DNA of 28,652 nt from JBBATK01 sp046297095 (GTDB lineage: Bacteria > Bacteroidota > Ignavibacteria > Kapaibacteriales > NICIL-2): the NCBI GenBank assembly GCA_046297095.1, contig JBKCNS010000016.1, positions 1 through 28,652 on the forward strand. Reading direction: 5' to 3'. The stretch's first letter is position 1, and each line of letters begins with the position of its first letter. A model generated the notes under the pieces. The model was given only the letters and a program-made list of their open reading frames with translations. It did no database searches and was not told the origin of the DNA. Shown here piece by piece: positions 5,725-13,535 of this stretch. Position numbers and translations under genes: made by a program.

Positions 5725-6042
5725 ATGGATGGAATCGACGCAGAGACAAGAGAGCGAATCGAATTTGCGATGCGGTACGGAGGCGTTAGCGGTCGCGACA
5801 AGGGACTGTTGTCGATGTTCGATTCGTGGTGGGCTGCAAGAGCTAACGCGCCAGCCTGGACCGCAAACGGCAAAGGGTATTGGAAGTGGAGGTGGAAGTT
5901 AGAGGTGGCTCGCGTGGAGCGTCAAATTCTTCGCGAAAACACGAACGCAAAGCGATGCTCGGGCTGCGGAGCGAAACTGCGGACTAGGAGTTGCCTTGCC
6001 TGCGACCTGGAGAGAAAAAAGCATGAAGCCAAGATTACTTGA
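5725..6042 (+). CDS. Zinc-ribbon hypothetical protein
   Basis: The protein has 105 residues, with GAGGG 10 bases before ATG5725. Residues 1-75 are helical, basic and rich in Trp and Arg (WWAARANAPAWTANGKGYWK). The C-terminus carries CSGCGAKLRTRSCLAC, two C-x2-C knuckles separated by nine residues, a classic small zinc ribbon. Such ribbons bind DNA, RNA or protein. It overlaps the next gene by 20 bases. It follows directly on the 32-bp repeat array, whose control or binding protein it could be, but that is inference. Confidence 0.65.
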   Translation: MDGIDAETRERIEFAMRYGGVSGRDKGLLSMFDSWWAARANAPAWTANGKGYWKWRWKLEVARVERQILRENTNAKRCSGCGAKLRTRSCLACDLERKKHEAKIT

Positions 6043-6235
6043 CCTAAAACAATTCGCGGTCGCAGTTGGTGTCAGCTACGTGACCATGCGACGATGGAAG
6101 CGGCGAGGATTGTTGCCGAATCCCCGAATCAAGAATCCCAACAATCGCTGGTACTGGACTTCTGAGCAAGTCCATCGATGGTGGCGCTCATTGGCGATCA
6201 TTGGCGATCAGGAAGGCATAGAAGACGCAGAGTAG
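6023..6235 (+). CDS. Excisionase/MerR-type HTH protein
   Basis: The protein has 70 residues. The start chosen is ATG6023 with GGAGAG 9 bases upstream. 'DLKQFAVAVGVSYVTMRRWK' is the HTH, 'RRGLLPNPRI' the turn to the wing and 'NRWYWTSEQVHRWW' the end of the domain, as in the excisionase/MerR fold. The C-terminus is short and acidic. A 10-bp direct duplication (ATTGGCGATC twice, 6191-6210) sits in its 3' end. It could be an excisionase or an early repressor or activator. Next to a zinc-ribbon gene and the repeat array, a regulatory role is plausible. Confidence 0.75.
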   Translation: MKPRLLDLKQFAVAVGVSYVTMRRWKRRGLLPNPRIKNPNNRWYWTSEQVHRWWRSLAIIGDQEGIEDAE

Positions 6236-6310
6236 CCGGTTTCCTCTGGTAGGATCCCACCGTGCGTTCAAGGGTGACTCGCGCGCGGCGGAAACTTTCG
6301 GGGACCAGCC

Positions 6311-6610
6311 ATGGCTGCTTTGTTGGATCGAGAAACCGTTTGGGCTGTCGCCTGTAAGGCGTTTGAAAATGCCTGCGGTTCGCCGGATCGCTTCGAGCAC
6401 TTCGTGCGCAGTGATGATCGACTGCGCGGTTTGAACTCTTGGCAGATCGCTCTGGTCGTCAAACTGTGTTTGATACTGTTTCAGATCTGGATGGCTTCAA
6501 GCACCAATCAGCCGTCGGCCATCAAGGATCCGGTTTTTCCGGAGAACTTCGATTTTGAGTTCGGGAAGGCGCAGACGCACCCCCTAGATCACCCCGAGGA
6601 GGATGACTGA
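6311..6610 (+). CDS. Hypothetical protein at the head of the membrane/lysis cassette
   Basis: The protein has 99 residues. The first 62 form helices with a weakly hydrophobic segment (SWQIALVVKLCLILFQIWMA), which could be a membrane or amphipathic helix. The last 35 residues are acidic and Pro-rich. The stop overlaps the next start as TGATG, so it is the first gene of the cassette. The ribosome binding site is weak (GGGG, about 11 bases before ATG6311). No family recognised. Confidence 0.6.
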   Translation: MAALLDRETVWAVACKAFENACGSPDRFEHFVRSDDRLRGLNSWQIALVVKLCLILFQIWMASSTNQPSAIKDPVFPENFDFEFGKAQTHPLDHPEEDD

Positions 6611-6912
6611 TGATCGCAGCGATCACCTCGATAGTGGGCGGATTCGTGTTCCTTGTGGGCGCTGTGTGGGCAGCGATGACTTGGTTTTCCAAGCCAGCCA
6701 AGCAAATACTCAAGGCTGTCGATGCCGAGAGTTTCGATCTGGCGAAATATATATCCTCGATGTCCCTGCCTGAACCATCACCAAGTCGCGCAGAGCCGCT
6801 CCAGAACGCTGATGCGCTGATGTCCTACTTCGAGGCGACGAACAACAAAGCAGGGCAGGACGCAATTGCGGCGGTGGTTGCTGCAATTTTTGCGCAGCGT
6901 GACGCGAAATGA
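6610..6912 (+). CDS. Single-span membrane protein, holin candidate
   Basis: The protein has 100 residues. An N-terminal hydrophobic helix (residues 2-24, AAITSIVGGFVFLVGAVWAA) is followed by Lys-rich sequence and a mainly soluble C-terminal tail. Size and topology resemble many small phage holins or their accessory proteins. It overlaps its neighbours by one and four bases and opens the series of membrane proteins around the cysteine peptidase. The role is inferred from context. Confidence 0.55.
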   Translation: MIAAITSIVGGFVFLVGAVWAAMTWFSKPAKQILKAVDAESFDLAKYISSMSLPEPSPSRAEPLQNADALMSYFEATNNKAGQDAIAAVVAAIFAQRDAK

Positions 6913-7319
6913 AACCGGGGCGATCCCTTTGGCCCGCTCTCTGCTTGGCAGGGGGTGGGTTCTTGCTGCTGATCGCTCCTTGGGTCGACCGATTGTCCCC
7001 ATCGGTCGACCCTTTCAATACAACGCCGGTTGATGGCGCTTGGGTCATCGTCGTTGAGGAGACGAGCGAGAGAAATCCAGCGGTGGCGCGGGTGATGGCG
7101 GACGGGGCATACTGGCGCGATCTCGAGAAGCGAGGCGTCCAGTGGCGGTTCTACGATGTCGATTCGCCCGACGCCAAAAGCTACGCGGCGGCTGCAATGC
7201 GCGAGGGATTGCCTGCACTGTTGATCTTGGCACCGGACGGAAAAGTGCTCGAGGCGACGAGCTTGCCGGGAACGGTCGCTGGGATCGATGAGATCGTGAA
7301 GCGGGAGGTGCGGCTGTGA
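6909..7319 (+). CDS. Membrane-anchored thioredoxin-fold protein without CxxC
   Basis: The protein has 136 residues. Residues 7-25 are a membrane helix or signal anchor (LWPALCLAGGGFLLLIAPW). The rest looks like a thioredoxin fold: a strand 'AWVIVVEETSE', a helix, a strand 'VQWRFYDVDS', then 'GLPALLILAPDGKVLEA', where the Pro matches the conserved cis-proline loop followed by beta strands. There is no CxxC pair, so it would not be a classical oxidoreductase. It is joined to the peptidase gene by GTGA. Fold assignment is by pattern only. Confidence 0.55.
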   Translation: MKPGRSLWPALCLAGGGFLLLIAPWVDRLSPSVDPFNTTPVDGAWVIVVEETSERNPAVARVMADGAYWRDLEKRGVQWRFYDVDSPDAKSYAAAAMREGLPALLILAPDGKVLEATSLPGTVAGIDEIVKREVRL

Positions 7320-8152
7320 GCGAACTTCCATATATCGAAATCGAAGGAAATCTGTTCCCGTTAGGGTGCCTTGTGCCGGAGCGCAGGCCGGAAACATTCC
7401 CGGCATACGCAGACTCGCAGCCAATGTTCACGCGGGAGCAAAAGCTGGATCTCTTGAATGATCCGAAGCGGATGGGCGCAACGCTCTGGTTCCCCAACTC
7501 AATTTTCATCAAGAGCCAAGGCGGAAGGGGATCCTGCAACGGTTACGCGGGAGCGAAGGCACTCGAGCGGGCTCGGGTGAAGCGAGGGATGCGGCACATC
7601 CCTTTGAGCGGCGAAGGACTGTACGCACAAATAAACGGCGGGCGGGATGCTGGCTCAATGCTCGACGATGGAATGAAGGCGATCACCGAACGCGGTGTGC
7701 CACCCGAATCCATGGTGCCGCATCAGGAATACCTATGGGGTCGCATCTCCGAAGAAGCGAGACAAGCAATGCCGAGGTTCAGGGCAATCGAGTGCTATCG
7801 AGTCGACACCTCGGACGAATTGGAGGCCGGTCTCTGTGCGGGATTCGTAGGCGTGGTTGCTGTTCATGTTACCAACGCATTCATGGTGCTGGAGGCCGAT
7901 GGAAGCGTGTACCCGACCGATGGGCCGGGAAATCACGCGGTAGGCGTCGATGACATCCGATGGACCGGGAAAGAGTTTGAATTTTGGATGTTCAATTCTT
8001 GGGGTATGAGATACGGACATGAGGGGCGAGGGTGGCTTTCATGGTCGCGGCACTTCCGCAGCCCGTCGAGACACCATGCCTTCTACCTCATACGATCGAC
8101 GACTGATGATCCTCAAGGGGTCAATCCTCCCATCGCGGAGCCCAGCGCATGA
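7316..8152 (+). CDS. Papain-like (C1 family) cysteine peptidase
   Basis: This 278-residue protein starts at GTG7316, which overlaps the previous stop. Q68 and C74 lie in SQGGRGSCNGYAGAKALE, matching the papain pattern of an oxyanion-hole Gln, Gly and catalytic Cys at the head of a helix. H207 is in GNHAVGVD and N227 in MFNSWG, completing the Cys-His-Asn triad. No signal peptide or pro-domain is clear, though about 60 residues precede the active site. Papain-like enzymes in phages may cut peptidoglycan cross-links or surface proteins. Being flanked by membrane proteins suggests a lytic or entry enzyme. Confidence 0.85.
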   Translation: MSELPYIEIEGNLFPLGCLVPERRPETFPAYADSQPMFTREQKLDLLNDPKRMGATLWFPNSIFIKSQGGRGSCNGYAGAKALERARVKRGMRHIPLSGEGLYAQINGGRDAGSMLDDGMKAITERGVPPESMVPHQEYLWGRISEEARQAMPRFRAIECYRVDTSDELEAGLCAGFVGVVAVHVTNAFMVLEADGSVYPTDGPGNHAVGVDDIRWTGKEFEFWMFNSWGMRYGHEGRGWLSWSRHFRSPSRHHAFYLIRSTTDDPQGVNPPIAEPSA

Positions 8153-8619
8153 CTCGGCTGCTCCAGGCGATTCAAACGGTGACGCTGCTGTTCGCTGTGA
8201 TCGGCGGGTGCTGGTGTGCGTATCAGGGCTACCGTGTTTACCGCGCTGTCCAGGATCGGCTCGAGAAGGTGGATCGATGGATCGATCGATTTGCGGATGG
8301 CGAAAAAAGGTGGTTCGGTTTTGAGAGTCGCATCGAGCAACTCGAGGTGTTTCGAGCGCAACAGCAAGAGCGGAGTGGGGCTGCGAAAGTCGCCATGAAG
8401 CCGACAGTGGTTTTGTATTCGATCCAAGGCTGCGAACCATGCGAGAAATGGTGGCGCGACGACTCTGAGGCATGGCGAAAAGCAGGATGGGTGGTTCGGC
8501 GCGAAACGTCGATGACATCGCAGCCAGCGCCTTACTGGGACGTTTGGGACGGCGAAAAGTGGATGAGGGTGGCTGGCAAACTTAACCTCGACACGTACCG
8601 AATCGCAGGCGGCAAATGA
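8149..8619 (+). CDS. Membrane protein with coiled coil and CxxC thioredoxin-like domain
   Basis: The protein has 156 residues. Residues 5-27 form a membrane helix (LQAIQTVTLLFAVIGGCWCA). Residues 30-78 form a likely coiled coil (RAVQDRLEKVDRWIDRF, ESRIEQLEVFRAQQQER). Residues 85-156 resemble a glutaredoxin/thioredoxin fold: strand 'PTVVLYSIQGC', active-site pair C95-E-P-C98, then a helix and strands. It overlaps both neighbours by four bases. Such a protein could reduce or form disulphides at the membrane. Acting on the neighbouring peptidase, whose catalytic residue is a cysteine, is a hypothesis. Confidence 0.65.
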   Translation: MTRLLQAIQTVTLLFAVIGGCWCAYQGYRVYRAVQDRLEKVDRWIDRFADGEKRWFGFESRIEQLEVFRAQQQERSGAAKVAMKPTVVLYSIQGCEPCEKWWRDDSEAWRKAGWVVRRETSMTSQPAPYWDVWDGEKWMRVAGKLNLDTYRIAGGK

Positions 8620-8897
8620 CTGAAATCGCGCAATGGGTCGCCAATAACGGACTGGCAGTTGTAATCGTGATCGCAGGAGGAATCGCCATATGGCGCACTG
8701 CGGGTTGGCTCGCAGTAAATGCGATTACGCCGCTAAAAGATGCGTTTATTGCGCACCTCAACAGTATCGGCATATTCATGAAGGCAACTACCGAATCCCT
8801 CGAGCTAACCGCAAAATCGATGGACACGATCAGCGAGCAGCTTAAAGGGATACGCAAAGACATCGACACGATGTCGAAGCGTGAGGAAGTGCCGTGA
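8616..8897 (+). CDS. Small membrane protein, holin candidate
   Basis: The protein has 93 residues. One strong membrane helix lies at residues 8-33 (NNGLAVVIVIAGGIAIWRTA), followed by an amphipathic, probably coiled region ending in a charged tail (IRKDIDTMSKREE). This layout resembles single-span phage holins or small spanin-like subunits. It overlaps the preceding gene (ATGA) and the following virion gene (GTGA), closing the cassette. Confidence 0.6.
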   Translation: MTEIAQWVANNGLAVVIVIAGGIAIWRTAGWLAVNAITPLKDAFIAHLNSIGIFMKATTESLELTAKSMDTISEQLKGIRKDIDTMSKREEVP

Positions 8898-9259
8898 CCC
8901 TCGGAACCAAAGCAGGCAGACAAACGATCTACGTCAAACAGGGTTCGGACTGGTCCGCCTCGTTTCAGATCAAAGATGCAAACGGGTCTACCGTCGCGCT
9001 GGCAGGCTCTGCGTTTCAAGGTCATATCCGCAAATCCAAGCAAGCGACGACCCTTGCGGCGACGTTCAGCTTTGACATTGCAGGAAACACAGTGACGTAT
9101 TTGTTGCCGCGTGCAATTTCGTCCGCAATGCTTGCTGGGGAGTCCGAGTCTGACCCGGAGTCGAAATATGTGTACGACATCGAATGGACGAAGCCAGACG
9201 GAACAGTCGATCGAATCCAAGAAGGTGTGCTGATTCTTTCCCGTGAAGTAACCAGATAG
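8894..9259 (+). CDS. Phage virion protein, beta-sandwich (baseplate/appendage type)
   Basis: The protein has 121 residues and a GTG start overlapping the previous stop. The pattern IYVKQGSDWSASFQIKDANG near the start, a central beta-rich stretch and a C-terminal YVYDIEWTKPDG ending in SREVTR are typical of a widespread small phage structural domain, similar in style to the N-terminal domain of BppU-type baseplate proteins. It opens the cluster of appendage genes. The exact place in the particle is unknown. Confidence 0.6.
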   Translation: MTLGTKAGRQTIYVKQGSDWSASFQIKDANGSTVALAGSAFQGHIRKSKQATTLAATFSFDIAGNTVTYLLPRAISSAMLAGESESDPESKYVYDIEWTKPDGTVDRIQEGVLILSREVTR

Positions 9260-9269
9260 GAGTTTTTCA

Positions 9270-9674
9270 ATGGCTATTCAGTTTTCAACTACCGTGCGCA
9301 ACGCTCGGCTTGACCAAGTCGAGACAACCATCGGGACAGCCCCAACGCTCGAGATCCGCACCGGCACGCCTCCGGCCAACTGCGCCGCAGCGGACACCGG
9401 CACTGTGGTCGCAACGCTTACGCTCCCATCCGATTGGATGGCTGCGGCGGCTTCCGGCAGCAAGGCAATCAGCGGCACTTGGCAAGATTTGTCCGCCGAC
9501 GCGACTGGCACGGCAGGCCATTTTCGCGTGAAGGCCGGAGCAACAACGCATATACAAGGTACGTGTTCTTCGACCGGCGGTGGTGGAGACATGGAAATTT
9601 CCCCCAATGCGTCGGTTACGGCTGGGCAGAGCTTTACCGTATCGACGTTTACTTTTTCGGACGGGAATGCCTAA
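9270..9674 (+). CDS. Phage virion-associated protein, 134 aa
   Basis: The sequence opens MAIQFSTTVRNARLDQVETT, then IRTGTPPANCAAADTG, PSDWMAAAASGSKAISGTW and ends QSFTVSTFTFSDGN. I recognise this as a common small phage protein usually found among tail or appendage genes. It is beta-rich and Gly/Thr/Ala-rich with no membrane segment. AGGAG lies nine bases before ATG9270. Its biochemical role is not established. Confidence 0.65.
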   Translation: MAIQFSTTVRNARLDQVETTIGTAPTLEIRTGTPPANCAAADTGTVVATLTLPSDWMAAAASGSKAISGTWQDLSADATGTAGHFRVKAGATTHIQGTCSSTGGGGDMEISPNASVTAGQSFTVSTFTFSDGNA

Positions 9675-9677
9675 AAA

Positions 9678-10142
9678 ATGCCAGACGGTACAGGCTACAC
9701 AGAGGGTTCGGGCAGAAAAATCGCTTCGCGAGAAGTCACGTACTCAGGCGAACTCATGCACTCGCAGATCGTCGGCTTAGCGACGTTCGTAGGCGCAGAT
9801 GACGCGAAGCTGATGTCGGACATTAGCGAGCAAAACCCGTTACCGATTCAGGAAGTTGGTAGCCCTGGAAGCGTCAATCAGAGAATTCTGCAAATCCTGA
9901 CAAGCCCGGTTGGATATGACCGATCGCTCGGTAGGCAACGAAGCACTGCCGTGATTGAGTCCGGGACCGTGACAGTGTCCAGCATTTCTGCGGGAACAAT
10001 TACCACCGTTTCCAACATTACTGCGGGAACGATTACCACCGTTACTGGGGTAACTAACATCGATGGGCGTAACGGCTCGATGCTCATCAACGCGACCAAC
10101 CTTGAGGCGTGGCGCATTTGCCACCGGGCGCTCATCACTTAG
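9678..10142 (+). CDS. Phage appendage protein with TVSxIxAGTITTV repeats
   Basis: The protein has 154 residues. The C-terminal half holds short tandem beta repeats (SGTVTVSSISAGTITTV, SNITAGTITTV, TGVTNIDG), typical of extended beta-solenoid or trimeric fibre shafts. The N-terminal half is globular (SRKIASREV-type start, LATFVGADDAKLMSDISEQN). It begins four bases after the previous gene, with no strong ribosome binding site, suggesting coupling. Probably part of a fibre or collar. Confidence 0.6.
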   Translation: MPDGTGYTEGSGRKIASREVTYSGELMHSQIVGLATFVGADDAKLMSDISEQNPLPIQEVGSPGSVNQRILQILTSPVGYDRSLGRQRSTAVIESGTVTVSSISAGTITTVSNITAGTITTVTGVTNIDGRNGSMLINATNLEAWRICHRALIT

Positions 10143-10150
10143 GAAACATC

Positions 10151-11767
10151 ATGCCAAACGTATTCAAGCAAGTCGTAGACCGACAACTTTGGGCCCAGGT
10201 TACGCCTGCGCCTGTCGCTTCCGCCACCGCGCAAGGGTTCGCCTGTGATCTGCGCAACGACAACACGCGAAATCCGTTCGTCTATCAATTGTCAGGCAAC
10301 AGCGCGCTGGATCGCTTCAATATCATCAGCAAAGCGTGGCAGCGAGTGAGCGCGACTCCGCTCACTGCGGGAACGTATGGCGCTGGAGCAACATCCTGGT
10401 TCGCGCCAAGTTTCAGCGCGGTCGGTACGATCGCAGCCGGGGCGACGACTACGAGCTTTACTCTGTCGACAGCGCTTCCGACGGCGGTTGGTGCAAACAT
10501 GCTCGCGAATCGCGGCGGATCGGGGCAGTTTGGGTTCCGGATTCGCTTGATTGATACGGTGGCAGGAAAAACCGAGGAACGATGGATTGTTGCGAACACA
10601 GCAAGCACAACGCCACAGATTTGGGTTGATGCCGCGTTCAGTTTCACGCCCGCGACTGGAGCACGCTACGAACTGCTCAGCGGGCGTCTGTTCATGCTCG
10701 GATCAGGCACCCTCGCAGCCGGTGCGTTTCGTTCGTTCGAAGTCGCGAGCAATACGTTCGCCAACCGCGCGATCGCTAACTTGCCCGCAACGCTATCGAC
10801 CGATTCTGCGGCGATCGTCCTCGACGAACTGCACGTTCCCGCAGCAAACGCTCCTGGAGAGGGAATGATAAAGGGCGCAACGCTCTACGACACGGGTCTC
10901 AACGCGCTGTTGGCTACGGCTAGCGGTGCGTCGACCATTACTGGTCAGGCAACGCTTGGTGATGCCATCGTCGCCATAAACGAGTACCGCAATTTCCAGA
11001 TCAGGATCGTCGCAGATCCGACGACTCCTGGCTCGGTCGGCCAGCGGCGAATCATCGCATCACACACCGCAGGACCGAGCGCCGTTTACACGCTCGGATC
11101 AGCCTGGACTACGCAGCCGAGTTCCTCAGCAAGATTCTTAATTGAGCAACCAAACGTCGTTATTCTCCGAACCACGGCGAACACAACCACCTACACCTAC
11201 AACTACACGGACGCGACGATCAACAACGGAACGAACAGTATCGCGGCAGACGCATGGAGCACTACCTATTTTGGTGCGGCTCCGGCAGCAAACGGTGCGG
11301 GATGTCTCTGGGCTCCGTGTTGGGGGATTACTGTGGACGCGGGGCGTGTGGTGCGGCATTCGTTCAATTATTTTTTTCGAGGTGGGGCGACAGGTACGCT
11401 CGATGTGCTGGACATCGCCGGATCGATCACAGGCACTTGGACTGGTGCGATAACTTACGATGGATCCCCAGTAGGATTAAGTTTCACTACTGGTACGACT
11501 GGCACTCCTAGCCCCTTCGCGAACGGTGGGCGCTATACCTACCTCAACCTATACACCGCGTCGACGCTTTCCATGATGTTTAGATTTGACGCGGCTAATC
11601 GCGTTCTCTCACCAACTGTTTCGACCGATTTCATTCAGGCTGGTACTGCCGCGTTGGGGGCGCGCATGGCAGCGTATGCCGTGATCGACGGAACGGACAA
11701 GTACGATTGCGTGCTGTTGCAAGCGATGGCTTCCACAATTTGTCAAGAACTGATTCCGTTAATCTGA
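10151..11767 (+). CDS. Large beta-rich phage structural protein (fibre/appendage)
   Basis: The protein has 538 residues. The start is ATG10151, with AGGAAA six bases upstream; an in-frame ATG at 10109 lies inside the preceding gene and is less likely. The whole length is rich in Thr, Ala, Ser and Gly with alternating beta strands, without signal peptide or membrane helices. Recurrent 'IVADPTTPG' and 'ASTTPQIWVDAAFSF' type strand-turn units suggest several beta domains. It lies between small fibre genes. No enzymatic motif seen. Probably a tail fibre, tail tip or decoration protein. Confidence 0.6.
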   Translation: MPNVFKQVVDRQLWAQVTPAPVASATAQGFACDLRNDNTRNPFVYQLSGNSALDRFNIISKAWQRVSATPLTAGTYGAGATSWFAPSFSAVGTIAAGATTTSFTLSTALPTAVGANMLANRGGSGQFGFRIRLIDTVAGKTEERWIVANTASTTPQIWVDAAFSFTPATGARYELLSGRLFMLGSGTLAAGAFRSFEVASNTFANRAIANLPATLSTDSAAIVLDELHVPAANAPGEGMIKGATLYDTGLNALLATASGASTITGQATLGDAIVAINEYRNFQIRIVADPTTPGSVGQRRIIASHTAGPSAVYTLGSAWTTQPSSSARFLIEQPNVVILRTTANTTTYTYNYTDATINNGTNSIAADAWSTTYFGAAPAANGAGCLWAPCWGITVDAGRVVRHSFNYFFRGGATGTLDVLDIAGSITGTWTGAITYDGSPVGLSFTTGTTGTPSPFANGGRYTYLNLYTASTLSMMFRFDAANRVLSPTVSTDFIQAGTAALGARMAAYAVIDGTDKYDCVLLQAMASTICQELIPLI

Positions 11768-11776
11768 GGTGCAATC

Positions 11777-11938
11777 GTGACGCTTAATGCAATTAAATTG
11801 CTGCTACAAAATCGGCTGGTGACGTTGTCGCAAGCGAGAGCGCACGCAGTGACAATCGGCGATTTGATGCGAGTCTCGGAACTTGATTCGGAGATTGCGG
11901 AAACGGAGTCGACGCTGGGGCAGATCAACACGCTCTAG
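11777..11938 (+). CDS. Small helical protein, 53 aa
   Basis: This short gene runs from GTG11777, with GAGGTG seven bases upstream, to TAG at 11936-11938, and fits exactly between its neighbours. The translation is helical: NAIKLLLQNRLVTLSQAR, then IGDLMRVSELDSEIAETEST. It resembles the small coiled proteins often found beside phage tail or fibre genes, which may be assembly factors. Spacing and ribosome binding site support it as real; the function is not known. Confidence 0.6.
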   Translation: MTLNAIKLLLQNRLVTLSQARAHAVTIGDLMRVSELDSEIAETESTLGQINTL

Positions 11939-11945
11939 GTGAGAC

Positions 11946-12902
11946 ATGCTTTTAACCCTTCTCAGTCAACAATCTGCACCCGCTGGATCGGCAGCGAGCG
12001 TAGCGGCTGTCTTGGGGGCTTGCTCGGTCGTCAGCACGGCAAGCAGAGTCGATAGCCCCCAAGCAACGCTCGGGAGCACCCTTGGCACTGCGACAGTAAG
12101 TAGCACGGCAAGCACAGGGAGCGGTGCCACTGGCACAGTAATCAGCACTCTCGGCGCTGCATCGCTGAGCAGCAACGCGACGATCGCCAACGGCCCAACC
12201 GCAACTCTCAGCGCAACACTTGGTGAAGCTACCGTCTCTGCAAGCGGATCCCTGACCTCGCCGCCAACGGGGACGGTGGTAAACACGCTAAATGCGGTCA
12301 CTGCCAGCGGATTGGCAACCGTGTCGTCGGGCTTTACCGGCACTGTTACCCTCACGCTAGGCGAGGCGACCGCGACGAGCGCGGTATTGATCGCCAACGG
12401 ACCAGCGGCAACCGTCACAACCACGCTTAACGCGGCCACTGTCGCTAGCTCTGCAATTACCCAGGATGGCCCAACAGCCACAACCGTCGCAACCCTGGGG
12501 GCAGTCACAGTGACCAGCGGTGCGGCTGTCGCGAATCCGCCACAAGGTGCGGTTTTGTCGGTGTTGTCGCCTGCGGTCTCCTCGTCGACAGCAACCGTGA
12601 CTGCTGGCATGGTTGGAAGCGTATCAAGGGCTTTGTCGGATACTGCCGTGATTGCTACGGCGAGCGTGCAATCGCAGCCAGTGGCCACTGTGGCAAGATC
12701 CCTTGAAGGGGCAGTCCTGTACGCGATCGCCATCAACGGCACTTCCGCTCTCGATGCTGTTGGACCGTTTTCGCTGCAGTATTTCCTTCCCCCGGTTCGG
12801 TTTCCGTTGCTGTACGTTTCAAAACGTGACTACCGGCTGATTTCTGCCAGCGCTCTAAATTATGAGATCCGCATCGGCGATGAATCCGCAATTGAGGTGT
12901 AA
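11946..12902 (+). CDS. Fibre-like protein of 23-residue repeats
   Basis: The protein has 318 residues. From about residue 60 to 255 it consists of eight or more consecutive 23-residue repeats, each roughly 'TGTVxxTLGAATVSSxATI' followed by a 4-residue ANGP/TSPP-type turn. Two beta strands per repeat suggest a beta-solenoid or stacked beta shaft. The C-terminal 60 residues are non-repetitive and aromatic (SLQYFLPPVRFPLLYVSKRD), possibly a cap or foot. No enzymatic motifs. A shorter paralogue with the same repeat lies at 14607-15230. Confidence 0.65.
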   Translation: MLLTLLSQQSAPAGSAASVAAVLGACSVVSTASRVDSPQATLGSTLGTATVSSTASTGSGATGTVISTLGAASLSSNATIANGPTATLSATLGEATVSASGSLTSPPTGTVVNTLNAVTASGLATVSSGFTGTVTLTLGEATATSAVLIANGPAATVTTTLNAATVASSAITQDGPTATTVATLGAVTVTSGAAVANPPQGAVLSVLSPAVSSSTATVTAGMVGSVSRALSDTAVIATASVQSQPVATVARSLEGAVLYAIAINGTSALDAVGPFSLQYFLPPVRFPLLYVSKRDYRLISASALNYEIRIGDESAIEV

Positions 12903-12903
12903 G

Positions 12904-13278
12904 GTGGCAAAACCCAAGAAAATATCACGGGAGCAATGGCTTGCGGCGGTGGCCGAGAGCGCTGGTGTTGTAAACGCGATCGCGGCGCGGCTTGGTGTCT
13001 CGCGACAACACGTCACGAAGCACCGGAAAGCGCACGCATGGCTGCAAGAGGCGTTCGATGAGGCGCTGCACCTGTCGATCGACCAAGCGGAGAAAAACAT
13101 TCTAGCGGCGATCGCCTCGGGAAACCTAAAGGTAACTATGTGGTTCCTCGAGCGCAAGGGTAAGGCGAGAGGGTGGGGCAAGGAGATCCAGATCGAAAGC
13201 GAGTCGCTATCGAGTCCTAGAACGGTAATTCTGCGACTGCCTGACAACGGGCGGACGCGATCGAAGGAGGACAATTGA
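12904..13278 (+). CDS. Small-terminase-like HTH DNA-binding protein
   Basis: The protein has 124 residues and starts at GTG12904 with GAGGTG seven bases upstream. Residues 16-45 are a helix-turn-helix (GVVNAIAARLGVSRQHVTKH). Residues 60-92 (SIDQAEKNILAAIASGNLKV, then WFLERKGKARGWG) carry the segment typical of phage small terminase subunits, where an A-x-x-x-G-N motif is followed by an aromatic-Leu-x-x-KGKxRGW end. Small subunits recognise packaging sites and recruit the large subunit. It lies 2.8 kb before the large terminase, separated by fibre genes, so an alternative role as a regulator is possible. Confidence 0.65.
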   Translation: MAKPKKISREQWLAAVAESAGVVNAIAARLGVSRQHVTKHRKAHAWLQEAFDEALHLSIDQAEKNILAAIASGNLKVTMWFLERKGKARGWGKEIQIESESLSSPRTVILRLPDNGRTRSKEDN

Positions 13279-13535
13279 TGAAAATCGCAAAATGGGCGGG
13301 TCTTTTATGCCTGCTCGCGATACTCGGCTGCGATTCCGCGCCATGCTGCAAACGATGCAAGCCGCCTTGTGAATGCAATCCTTGCGACGAGTATTGCGCT
13401 TGCCACCGAAATCAATGTCACGAATCTTGTATCTGCCACCAATTTAAGAATGAGGATGGATCATGGCTGTCGCAAAATGGGCCACGCCAGGAACAAGAAG
13501 CTCCAACTTTGCCGGAACAACACTCAACTCCCTAG
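13278..13535 (+). CDS. Cys-rich lipoprotein
   Basis: The protein has 85 residues. ATG13278 has AGGAGG 7 bases upstream. Residues 1-18 form a lipoprotein signal (MKIAKWAGLLCLLAILGC) with cleavage expected before C18. The following 40 residues contain twelve more potential pairs or clusters of Cys, such as APCCKRCKPPCECNPC and ACHRNQCHESCICH. They also hold several His and would bind metal or form many disulphides. The C-terminal 25 residues are Gln/Pro/Glu-rich. The last 73 bases overlap the next gene in another frame. A lipoprotein among fibre genes could serve in lysis (Rz1-like) or superinfection exclusion; neither is shown. Confidence 0.65.
   Translation: MKIAKWAGLLCLLAILGCDSAPCCKRCKPPCECNPCDEYCACHRNQCHESCICHQFKNEDGSWLSQNGPRQEQEAPTLPEQHSTP

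Noticed and set aside
11966..12742. Minus-strand frame of 258 codons
   Set aside because: It is the complement of the 23-residue repeat gene, whose codon pattern leaves the opposite strand free of stops.
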